This document shows, piece by piece, positions 12,090 to 22,372 of a stretch of 64,000 nucleotides of DNA. The notes under the pieces were generated by a model. That model made no database searches. It saw only the letters and a program-made list of their open reading frames with translations, and was not told where the DNA came from. The DNA is from Varanus komodoensis (taxonomy: Eukaryota > Chordata > Lepidosauria > Squamata > Varanidae). The stretch's first letter is position 1. Every line of letters starts with the position of its first letter. The position numbers were made by a program, and so were the translations under genes. The DNA is taken from the NCBI RefSeq assembly GCF_004798865.1, contig NW_025336346.1, forward strand, positions 2,942,176 through 3,006,175, given 5' to 3'.

Positions 12090-13130
12090 CTCTGAAACTT
12101 CAGTTAGTCCAAAATGCAACTGTTAGATTAACTGGGATCAGCTCAAAGGAATATACATTGCCAGTTTTGAAATAGCAGTAGTTGGTCCAATTCAATGCAT
12201 AGTTCAAAGTGCTGGCGCTTACTTTGAGATCTGGGTACTTAAAGGGACCACCGTCTCCCACAAGAACCTACCTATGTTACAAGGATATGGCTAGAGGCTT
12301 TCTCCAAGTATGTGGCACTGGAAGAGATGGGGCTTTTCAAACTGTAGTGCCTTGTCTGTAGTGCCGTGTCCCTACGGAAGATAGCCTGCCACCTATTTTG
12401 AAGACTTTTCAGCACCAGCTCCAGTTCTCCGTCAGCTTCACTGGCTTCCCATTGAAGTCCGGGCCCAATTCAAGGTGTTGGTTATGACCTATAAAGCCCT
12501 AAACGGCTTGGGTCCTGGTTACCTGAAGGAGCGCTTACATCCTTATATGCCCAGCCGCCCCCTGAGATCGGCGGGAGAGGCCCTTCTCCGGGAGCCCTCC
12601 ATGGAAGAAGTTAGGAGGGTGGTTACTCGGAGGAGGGCTTTCTCAGCGGTGGCGCCTAAGTTATGGAATGAGCTCCCCAGAGAGGTCCGCCTGGCGCCGT
12701 CGTTATTTGTTTTTCGGCGCCAGGCGAAGACCTTTTTATTTAAGCAGTATTTTAAATGTTAATATTATTGAATTTTATTTGGCCAGGGCGGCTTGTTTTA
12801 TAGTGTATATTTGTATTTTATTGTATATATTTTAAAATGTTATTTTAATTTTTTGTTGTAAGCCGCCCCGAGGCTTCGGCGAATGGGGCGGCATAAAAAT
12901 GTTTTAATAAATAAATAAATAAATAAATATTCTAATTTTCTTAAACCCTTTAAAGTATCCTCTGAACTAGTTTAATTTTGCTGCTATGAATTATGCTGTT
13001 ATGCTTTTAATGATTCTGTTGGATTTTTTTGATAGGCTGTTCTATTGTTTTGCTTATGCTAGCCACCCTGTGAGTAGAATACTGAATGATGGGATATACT
13101 TCTAAAAATAAAAACACAAGCTGTAGTAAC
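12090..13130 (+). mobile_element. Old L2-like LINE 3' end (host of a younger copy)
   Basis: From 12090 the plus strand reads like the degraded C-terminal coding part of an L2-type LINE (LQ-VQNATVRLTGI-like), continuing to about 12400. After the younger insert ends, at about 12930, an L2-type 3' UTR follows to 13130, including 'gccaccctgtgagtagaata' and an A-rich end. Both halves are much more diverged than the insert. Confidence 0.55.
12405..12930 (+). mobile_element. Young L2/CR1-group LINE 3' end
   Basis: Contains an open frame (12475-12762, 95 codons) that is the C-terminus of a LINE ORF2: LVMTYKALNGLGPGYLKERL, later APKLWNELPREVR and FRRQAKTFLFKQYF, a conserved signature of the L2/CR1/Rex1 group. 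It is followed by an AT-rich 3' UTR, a GC-rich stem segment (12862-12892, gccgccccgaggcttcggc) and an (AATA)n tail. The lack of stops and the near identity of its tail to copies at 31.2 and 57.4 kb point to a recent, 5'-truncated insertion. Confidence 0.85.
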
Positions 13131-14625
13131 CCACATCAGCTAATGTCAGAATAACTTTTTTTCAAGGTTTCACAGTACTGTGATCTTATTTGGCTTCAGC
13201 TCTCCATCTCGAAAACAGGATAATAATGCTCTATATCAAATACCCCTGTGAGAATTAAATAAGAATTATAAAATGTAAACAAATCAGGAGATGCTTTGGT
13301 GCCCTAGGAGAATATGCTGCAGGCAGATCACATCAGTTGTTAGCAGACAGTAAGATGACTGATATAATGTTCAACTTATTTTTTAACTCTTTAATATTAC
13401 AATTTACTGTCTGTGCCTGGAAGAAAAAAAGTTGTTTGCATATTTGAGAAGTCTTAAGATGCTTGAATCTCAACAAAAAAGTTAACTCTGCAATACCTAC
13501 GCCCCCTAGGGTAGTGAGCAGGAGAAAGAGCACTCATGAAACCCTTTAGTTTTTCTGCTTTCTTTTCTGTTATTGCTCTTTTCCGATACCCCTCAGACCA
13601 GCTTGCATTTTTCTAGGCTCATTGCAGGAATTCCAGACTTATTTCTTCTGTCCTGAACAGATCATACAAGATGAACTTCTCTCTTTTGAACTTTAGAATA
13701 CTGAGTCATAATGGCTGAGGTTTACAATAACGAAGGTCAAGGCCAAGGGAGCATAAATGCATAATGCAGCCTTTCTGAACCACTTCATGCTGAACACACA
13801 GTAGATGTTAAATTAATGGGTTTACAGCTGATAATTCCAATTCTCAGGTCTAAGGTTGCTAAATCTGCATATTAAAAGCCATCTCTGATCCTCTGCCAAC
13901 TTTTTTTCTCTTTCCTATTCCTTTCTTCCTCCTACTCTTTTCATCATCTGCTGCAGGCAGACTGTATTACTACCCTGCTCAATCATCTTTAATCACAGAT
14001 GACTAACATCTCCCTCCTCAGTGCCTCAACCAAACCTGCTTTCTAAAGGGACCTACTCAATCTTCATCACCATCCAGTCATAAGCATGGGGTGGGGTGGG
14101 GGACCCTTTAGCTCTTAATCTCATTAACCTCAGTGCAAATGAATCTAAGGCAAAATCCACTGGGAGCAGAGACAGAATTAAATGGTTCCTCATCCCCTGA
14201 AAAGTGCATTATCTTTGGGCTTTGCATTCCTCTAGGGAAGGCTGCAAGAAATTGACACCAAGCAGACAAACCCAGGCTGCCTCTAGATGAATCCTGCAGC
14301 TCGGTGCCCACACAACATTTGCTTTGAATCCTCAGGCAAGCTCAGTTGTGGTTACACAAGAACAGGCTGCTTTCTTTCCTGGTACAATGGCAATGAGCAT
14401 CTAACAGAATGGAAGAAAAGTGCTTTGAAGGAGCTGCCTGTTCAGTAACTCACTTGCCAAATCAGAAAAAATATGACACTCTCTACTTTTCATTATGTTA
14501 TTTAAAGTACAATTCTATGCAAGTTTAGACAGGAAGAAAGGTCTACAACTTTTGTTCTGTTTCATCCCGCATTGGGTTGCGCCCTTAAGTTCACAACTTC
14601 TTTGTATAGACAGTTGTATAAAAAC

Positions 14626-14653
14626 ACTCCATTAGAGAAACTCCATTAGAGAC
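14626..14653. repeat. 14-bp tandem duplication
   Basis: The unit actccattagagaa is repeated directly, with one mismatch at the end of the second copy. It is a simple replication slip. Confidence 0.85.
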
Positions 14654-16920
14654 TAGCTTAAAGATTCCCTGACTGAATTTCAGTATCACCAACTCATACC
14701 TTGTCTGCATCTATATATAAAATACCAGATCCTAGGTGTCTAGCATGGCCAGAACACAGAACCCAAGTATGGCTATACAAGTAATACTGACTGATTGTAA
14801 ATGACTGACATTATTAGTAGATGATTTTGCCCCATGCCACTGCCATCTCTGACTGGAACACTTTATTTTTTCACATATGAATGGTTGCTATTCATTCCTA
14901 TAGGAAAAATGCAAAACTTGATCATACATGCTTTGATGGCAAAACCCCATCAACTAACACTGATATCATGTAGCCTAACTCCAAATAACAGAAGTCTTAT
15001 AGAGGTTAAGAATATCCTGGTGATTTTCCTCAGCAGCCATTGTAACATACAGGCAAACAGTGCTCATCATAACTGTAATGGTTACCCAATATTACCAAGA
15101 CACTCTTTTGGCATCAATAGTTCTCTAAAGTAATGGTAATAGCACAACACTGGCTGGGAGTGAAAGGAAATCAGTGGACTAATAGCTATATGTTTGAGGA
15201 TCTTGCAAAGTATATTCCTGTGCACACTTCGACTTCTCAGCATGCGCCATACGATGTATTTTCAGGAAAGCACTACCACCATTTCACAAAGACCAAGTGC
15301 CATGCAATCATAAGCAAGACTTAGTTTGCTACTGTAGAGTCCATTTTGAAAGTCCCAGATTATATAAATGAGTAACCAAAGTGTGGGATGGGGGACAAGG
15401 CTCCCACCTTACAGGGTGCATGAGCCATGTATCTTTCCTTTAAGAAATGAAACACTGGTTCTAAGCAAGGTATTATTCAGCTTGATGAAGAGAAAAGAAA
15501 CATCAGTCATTTGAAAGTTTTGAAAACCCTAATAGCAATTACATGCATTAATATCTTTGGAAGTGGATAACTGCTATTGTTACAATTTTACAGGAGGAGG
15601 TCTGAGGCCCAAAAGTCAAGCCTAAAGCCTGAATGAGTGGCAGAGTTTAAAATGATGCTGATTCTAGGGTTTCTGGCATCTACCTTGTTTAGGCTTCTCA
15701 ACATGCTCTTTCCTGCCAACAGATATAAGTGAATATTATTCATGATCATCCTCAAACAGGCTATGTATTGTGTTCAGTCAGGTTTGGAGGAACACCCCCT
15801 CCTTTTGCAATACTTCATATAGGCAAGAGACACAGGCAGTACTGGGGGGTGGGTGCAATTCAAGGGTTTTCCCCTTTGGAAATTAAATCTGAATCAGTTT
15901 CCCAGTTACAATGCTTTGAAAATGCTGTACCAAGACACCACATATCTGAAACCAAATAGTCAGAATAAGAGTAAACTGATCCCAGGAAACTGGATCTAGA
16001 CCATAGGAAAAACCTGTAATTTCATTTGGTGGTAGCACATATTAATTTTTTCATTTCAAGCCTGGTTCATAACACATAGTTACAGCAGGACATGTTGCAC
16101 AACCACTTGACTGTGCCCATGTAAAGTGAGCATATGATAATTATGTCAGCTTCATGTCATCCCATTGTAGCATCATGTGGTAATCCCACCTTGTCCCCAA
16201 GTGACCATCACTCATTATTCTTGAATGAAGTCTGTTAAGCTGGCATACTGGTTTATGGCCTTCCGGATGTAGACCCTTTAAGACATAATCCCACACCTGT
16301 CACTACAGTTACTCGCTCTCCCCCAGGGAAATGTATCTACCATTTGTGCTGATGTCTGGATAATACTGCATATAAAACAGAACAGACAAAACCCAGACAA
16401 TTGTCGTCTCAGTTTATTGCTGAACATATACGTGTTTTCCCACCCCGTAGACTAAGAAAGACCATCATTCAGCTGGGACAAAACTAAACATGTACCCACA
16501 AAATCAACATTCACTTCCATCTCTGTTTATCCATTCTGGGCCTGTGCCAACTCTGTGTACACCACCTTTCCCATTATTCGAGTCTTCCTTAATAATTGGT
16601 GTTCCAAAGTGGAGGGCACACTCCCCCCCCCCCCACACACATTTATATTCCTTCCTGCTGACTGCTCTGACAATCTCTGGTCCTGAAAACTAGCTATCTG
16701 CTATCAAACTGGTACTATACCCAATATGATTAGCATCCCCCACATTAGCATCTGAAACAGTGGGCAGGCCAAACTAACTGATTTCAAGCAGCTTTAAGGA
16801 GGCAGAAAAATAACTGAAAGTATCTCTTCCATCCCTGCTCGCTCGGATTTGGCTTTTTTTCCTGATCCTGATCCACCGGTGGCTGGTGGGGAAAAGGTCT
16901 CATTCACTTAAATGAACTAC

Positions 16921-16990
16921 TGATTGTGAGCCGTCCCGAGATGCCTTGCATAAGGACGGCATATAAAAGTTTTAAACAAACAAACAAACT
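16921..16990 (+). mobile_element. LINE 3' tail, diverged L2-like
   Basis: The segment tgtgagccgtcccgag ... ggacggcatataaaag with an (AAAC)n end is a diverged relative of the GC-stem tails at 12.86, 31.2 and 57.4 kb. Only the tail is recognisable. Confidence 0.65.
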
Positions 16991-17059
16991 TGGGGGAATT
17001 TAAAGGTCGATCTCCCAGAAACCCAAAACATATTAAAGATAGCGAAAACCGGTGAGAAA

Positions 17060-18230
17060 TGCAATGCCTCCCCCCGCCAGCACCAAGTAATCCACTATAC
17101 TCAGGAGCTGGGAAAGATACTAACGCGGTGGGGCAACCGACCCAGAGTTTACAGCAAGATGTAGGCTGGATATTAGTGCGGGGAGCGTTCCCATGGCCGG
17201 CCAGTCGAGAGCGGCCTCTCTCAGAAATGAGCGGGGAGGAGCCGCCGCCGGTGCTTCAGCAAGGGGAGGGAGGGGAGAAAGCCGCAGTGCGCGCGCCCCT
17301 CACCTTCTCCTTGTGGGGCTTGCGGATGAACGAGGTCCGGGCCGTGAAATACTGCTCGAGCTCCGAGTCAGAGTCTTCTTGGCTGCAGTAGCCACTGCTC
17401 GTGGTGCTGCTCCAGGTCATCTCGAAAGACGGGGTGGTCGCCGCCTCACTCTCGCTCATGCCCAGCCTAGCGCAAGGAGGAAGGCTTGTCCTTTCTTTTC
17501 TTCCTTCCCTCTCCTCTCTCCCCCCGCCGGCTACCCAGAGGAAGTGGTCCTCTTCTAATCCCTCGCCGATCTCCTTCGTCCCGCGCCCGGAGGAGCCACG
17601 ACCAGAACAAATTTTCTTGCGTGCCAACGAAGTCACGCCGAGCAGGCGGGTTCACCCCCCCTCCCGGGGAGCAATGAAGCGGACAATTACGCCGGCTCCT
17701 TATGGACGGCAACGCCTAATGAGACGGAGTTTCGCTTTCTGCGGAAGCCGCCGGCGGGAGCCCCTAAAATGGGACGACTGCGCGCACCCGCCGAGCTGCT
17801 AAGAGCGCCACACTCGAAAATCGCTGCCGGGGAAACAGAGACCTCCCGCTCCTGCCGCCCGTCCGCCCTCCCCCTCGACAACCGTTGGGATTGAAACGCA
17901 GGCACTCCGCACGCGCCCGCCTGATTGGGCGAGGGGCGGGGCGAGGGAGGCTCCTGCGCGAGGCAGGCGCGGCGCTCGCACTCCCCTCCCCGCGGGAGCG
18001 GCGGCAGTGATTTCATCCCCCAAGTAGCCGCGCGAGGCGGAGTCGCGCTCGTCGGCTCTCCCCTCGTGGCGCCCTTCGAGTCCTCCCGGAGCAGCGCGCC
18101 TCTCTCCTTTTCACTCTTTTCCGCTTCGCGCTGCGGGCAATGAAACTTTCAAGGCCCGGCCGGCGGCAGCGCTGAGCATTCTGGGCGCTTGCTCCCGAAG
18201 ACAGGAGCCTGTGTGGAGCCTTTCAAAGCC
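17060..18230 (-). promoter_or_regulatory. RASSF1: CpG island and promoter of RASSF1C
   Basis: GC-rich, CpG-dense block in otherwise AT-rich intron, covering exon 2-gamma and about 770 bp upstream of its start codon. It contains an inverted CCAAT box (attgg at about 17924) next to a GC box (ggggcggggc around 17933-17942) and further GC-rich elements. No TATA box is obvious, as usual for a CpG-island promoter. It is separate from the RASSF1A island 18 kb upstream, which matches the two-promoter layout known in mammals. The start site is not defined by sequence alone. Confidence 0.85.
17304..17459 (-). CDS. RASSF1: RASSF1 exon 2-gamma (first exon of isoform C)
   Basis: First exon of the short isoform: 52 codons starting at ATG 17459-17457 (G at -3). 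The N-terminus MSESEAATTP differs from mammals, but the following block SFEMTWSSTTSSGYCSQEDS and then DSELEQYFTARTS is essentially the mammalian RASSF1C N-terminus. It ends KPHKEK with donor GTGAGG at 17303, phase 0, and joins exon 3 in frame. The isoform lacks the C1 zinc finger but keeps RA and SARAH, so it should act differently from the A form at Ras and microtubules. It sits inside the intronic CpG island. Confidence 0.96.
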
Positions 18231-18619
18231 TCGCGGACTCTCCTTTCTGCTCATCGGGGACGGATGTATTCCGACGTTACATGGAGCCCATAGAACATTT
18301 TCATTTACTGTGTTTTTGATTGTTTTCTCTAACGAGTTCCTCTATGGCTGTAGCACATCTATATCTAGCAGCCGTTCTTATTTCATCAGCCATCTCTACT
18401 TCCACTCCATGCTGCCCAGTGTAGGGACTGGAAATGTCAGAAAATAAGTAAATCGTATAGGTTACAGAAGTCTGGCTGGCCTACACGTCCACAGAATGAA
18501 ATGGTAGGTAGAGCTGCCCCACTTCAGACTGCAGAGATTGGAGACAATCTCTCTCCCACATAACAATTCCGTGCAGGAAGGAGTAAATCAGGAGGAAGGG
18601 TCTAGCCCATGTCCATGCC

Positions 18620-19560
18620 TCCTTATGTGTTGTGAAGTAGTCTCCAACTTTAAGGAGACCCTGTGAATGAAAGCCCTCCAAAATGAAAGCCTTGTCCATG
18701 ACATCCCTGCATAGCTATTCTAAATTCAAGGCTGTGGCTTCCTTTATGAATTCAATCCATCCCTTTGGTCTTCTGCCTTTGGCTTTCCCTAGCAGGATTG
18801 TCCTCTCCAGTGAGTCTTACTTTCTCATCATGTTTCCTAAGTATGACAGCCACAGTTTGGTCATTTCTGCCCCAAGGAAAATCTCTGGCTTGATTTGATC
18901 AAGGACCTAATTTCTGTTGGTCCAGAGTATTTACAAAGCTCTCCTCCAGCACCATGTTTCATCCATTTTCTTCCCGCCAGCTTTCTTCACTGTCCAGCTT
19001 TCATATCCACACATAGTAATTGAGAATACAATGGTATGAATCATCTTGACCTTGGTCTCCAGTAAACCATCCTTAACACTTGACTATCTTTTTTAGTTCC
19101 TTCATTGCTGCCCTTCCAAGTTTCAGTCTTCTTCAAACTTCTTGGCTGCAGTTTCCCTTTGAATTGATGACTGAGCCAAAGTATACAAAATATTTCACAG
19201 TTTCCATTTCTTCATTGTTGACAGTAAAGTTCTGTAATTTTGCAGTCATTATTTTTGTTTTCTTAACATTCAGCTGCAGTCTTGCTTTTGCAGTTTTTTT
19301 TCGCTTACATCAGGAATTTTTTCAAGTCATCATTGCTTTCTGCCAGTATATGGTATCATCTCTGTATCTTAAATTATTGATGTGTCTTCTGCCAATTTTC
19401 TGCTGATCCTAATCCTGCTTTCCTTATATGTTCTGCATACAAATAGATAGGGTGATAACATACAACCTTGAATGACACCTTTGCCTGTAGGGAGGTCATT
19501 CTGTTTCTCCATATTCTTGCTCATGCTGAGGCACACCCATTTCTTTCAGACCATCCATAC
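18620..19560 (-). mobile_element. BovB (RTE-clade) LINE 3' part
   Basis: On the minus strand the decayed coding sequence matches the C-terminal region of the BovB reverse transcriptase protein: a GVIQGCMLSP-like segment near 19480, then MCGYESWTVKKA at about 19000, LGNMMRK near 18830, and a LERTILLGKAKGRRPKGW phrase near 18790. Several stops and frame changes make it inactive. BovB LINEs are abundant in squamates and are thought to have moved horizontally between animals. Confidence 0.8.
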
Positions 19561-20709
19561 ATAGTTTCCTCGTGAGGTACTCACAGGGAAGCTAGTGATA
19601 AACTTTACAGGAAATTTGTTTGTAAAGGAACTTTTTAAAAATGTGACCACAAACCTGCCATCAGAAATGAAAGTTCACTCTGTCATTTGATGCGGGAATT
19701 GATCCAGGCATAGGATTTGTTGGAAAGTATCAAAGGTTCCTTGTGATGCAGTGAATTAAACCCAGATGTCTTCTAGACTTCCAATTGCACTATGATACAC
19801 CAGTCTTCTACAGCTATTCCCTGTGCAATTCAGTGAAGGAAAAGGAATTCCAAGCAAGAGGTTTTAAGTTGTTATAGTGGTTTAAGTTACACAACAGGGC
19901 ACAGCAAAAGGTCAAAGAGATGGAAGAATATACCTTTGTGAGGCACATTCGGGGATTGCCCCACATACATTTTTTCCTTTTGTGTTCATTGCAAGTACTG
20001 TTGCTAGGCAGTGCAGGTCCACCATAGAAGCTTTTACTTCAGCATGTGGCAAAGCGTTAATTGGCAACAAGCAATCTCAGCTGGGTTTTGCATCTCTAAG
20101 TGCTTGCCCTTTCAGCACTCCCTATCCCTGGGGTCATGTTAGCAGCATCCAGCCCCAGCTGTAGCAAGAGGCAAGGGCCTAAGAGTATGGAATTAGATCT
20201 GCTAGGACCATTTTGAAATTTATGATCCACTCCCTTTTTCTGCAAAGTCTCAACTTGCACTGAAAGTGCAACCTAATTGCTATGCATGTTGATGACAAGA
20301 CAAAGGGTTTCCATGTATCCCAGTATTAAGATTCCCTCAAGCAGGCAGGCCTGGCAATGATAAAATCAACCTTTATAGTTTACAGCCCTAACCTAAATAT
20401 AAGATGAACAGAAAAGAGCAGTGCAGGTTTTACAGAGGAAAATCATTGCTTGGTGCAGAGCAAGGATGGGAAATGTTTGCCTTCCAGAAGGCACATTACC
20501 CATATCTTGCTTAAAGTGGTTCCTGAATATTTTAGAAGGGAATATATATACTTGTATAGTACATTAGAAACTCACTTTTCAGTTCAGGTTTACATCTTCA
20601 AGGCTCCCTGGTAACATGTTTAGCCCTGCTTTTCTCAGTGGCATGTTATTATTAAGCCTATTATTTGACATGATCCTCTCAGTGGCTTGTCTATATGTGC
20701 AAAAGTTAT

Positions 20710-20880
20710 ATATGTATTTAAGACTGGGTCAGATTGTTCATCCATCTAGCTTTGTATTGTCCACTCTGATTGGAAATGGCTGTTCAAGATTTCACGCAGA
20801 AGTGTTTCCTATCATCTACTACTGAAAACCCTCCATCTGGAAATGCCAGAAATTAAACCTTCCATCTTTTGCATGGTCGC
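20710..20880 (-). mobile_element. tRNA-derived SINE-like relic
   Basis: The plus strand reads ggtcagattgttcatccatc, tagctttgtattgtcc, then aatgccagaaattaaacc and cttttgcatg. This matches a repeat common in lizards whose end is a reversed tRNA B box (ggttcaatccc type, here degraded). The copy is old. The family name is uncertain. Confidence 0.5.
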
Positions 20881-21006
20881 CTATTCTGGCCATGCCAAGT
20901 TCTTGTTATGTAGAACATGCTGACATTCCAGATATAGTTTTCTCAGGGCGGAAGAAGCTCACTATATTTTTATAGCCTGCACAAGACTTTAGAATCATTT
21001 GCTTAC

Positions 21007-21131
21007 CACATTGGTGTCCTTCTCCACTGTCTGCTCATTGCAATCATTCTGATCACTGTCTTGATATCTGGGGCCGCTGCAGTCCAGCCGAATTAGGGCC
21101 CGGCATCGGTAATGACAGATGAACTTGCAGT
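21007..21131 (-). CDS. RASSF1: RASSF1 exon 2-alpha-beta (end of C1 finger)
   Basis: RASSF1A-specific exon of 125 bases. It completes a histidine codon split with exon 1-alpha, then encodes CKFICHYRCRALIRLDC, supplying the last four zinc ligands of the C1 domain (C112, H117, C120, C128). The SGPR segment and the ERD/KDTNV ending match mammals. Acceptor CCTTAG precedes 21131, and donor GTAAGC starts at 21006 with phase 0, fitting exon 3. Confidence 0.95.
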
Positions 21132-22372
21132 CTAAGGAAGATAAATGGAATAGAAGACGTAAGGCGTGAGAGCCAAGTTCAGTTGGAAAATAAACCCACA
21201 GGTTTCTTTTGTAAAATGAAATGCATTTACCAGGAGTCACCATGTGCCAGAGTTCTAGTGTGTGGAGAAGGGGAGACCACACGTCACTGCAGAAACTTTG
21301 CAGCTGGGAACTGGCAAGAAGGACTTAGGACGGGGGAGATGGTACTTGAATCATAGTAGCATTAGGTCAATCAGGTCTCAAATTGCTTGGCAGTCTTTCA
21401 TCGAATTCCCCGAAAATGGCTAAGCACTGAGATAGGCTTTAACAAGGGCCGGTATTCATTTAAGACTTCTATCCTGCCTTTTTGTCATCATCCCCTCATC
21501 ACCCCAAATAAGCACTCAAAGCAGTTTATATAAACGATCAAATCTGTATACCAGTCATCTGCTCTTGGAGGCATGTGATTACATCAAAATCCTAGCTACC
21601 ATTTCATTTTTACAACCCCTATAATTTTAATTTTAAACTTCTCTGGCAACTTGTTTAATATACAGACCTCGTCTCCAGGGCATTGTTTTAATGGGTTCCT
21701 GCACTACACAGCCAATGTAGCCTCTTAACAGAAAGAGAGAGCTGGCCAGAAAAAGATACTGATTCCCGGCTCTTCAAAGGCAGAGGCATGAAAGAACTTC
21801 TCTGTCCCGAGGCATCACCTTTCCTTGGCAGCCACGCTGCCGCCTGCCAGCATAAAGACTTCATTTTAAGAGGAAGCCTGCACTGATTATTCTCTGCTTG
21901 GATGGGCTGCAACTGCTGTTTGGGATGTAGGCTCCTGCCAGAGGAATGCCTAATACCAATCACATGGTGTTGGGGCACAATGTCACTCTCAACAGAGGAA
22001 GTGCCCTGCTTGCCTAGAGCATAGTATCCACATTCTGAATAGTCTGTGCTTGTGTCTGGAATTGGCCAGAACAATTGCAGACTGTGAACAATTGCAACTG
22101 TGAACCCATACATATATAGGTTTGTACACTTTCACCCTCCATTTTCTTATGGATCCTTCAGCAACACAAGAGAACAATGGTACAAGCACTGGCAGTTTAG
22201 ATACACTTTCTATGTTGGTTAATCTTAAACATTTTTCACTGGCACAGACACTGGTTCAGACAACATAAAAATCGACACTCAAAAGTTGAGTATGGGTTGA
22301 GTGCAGGTTATCAGTGAACCATAGGTTATGCTGTCTGAACCAAACCATGCTAACAAGTCATGGCTTGTTACA

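Larger units (their letters stand above)
5102..17303 (-). other. RASSF1: RASSF1 intron between exon 2-gamma and exon 3
   Basis: Twelve kilobases of intron, with repeats listed separately at 8.6-8.9, 9.4-11.0, 11.46, 12.1-13.1, 14.63 and 16.9 kb. In 5102-8614, 8871-9389, 11006-11457, 11525-12089, 13131-14625 and 14654-16919 I see no gene and no repeat I can name. Open frames there are short and unlike any known protein. A C-rich run occurs at about 16622-16635. Confidence 0.75.
17460..21006 (-). other. RASSF1: RASSF1 intron between exons 2-alpha-beta and 2-gamma
   Basis: Holds the RASSF1C promoter island, a BovB relic at 18.6-19.6 kb and a SINE relic at 20.7 kb. I see no gene or nameable repeat in 18231-18619 or 19561-20709. 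Confidence 0.75.

Noticed and set aside
12475-12762. A host gene of 95 codons
   Set aside because: It is the C-terminal end of LINE ORF2, with the APKLWNELP signature and a LINE tail.
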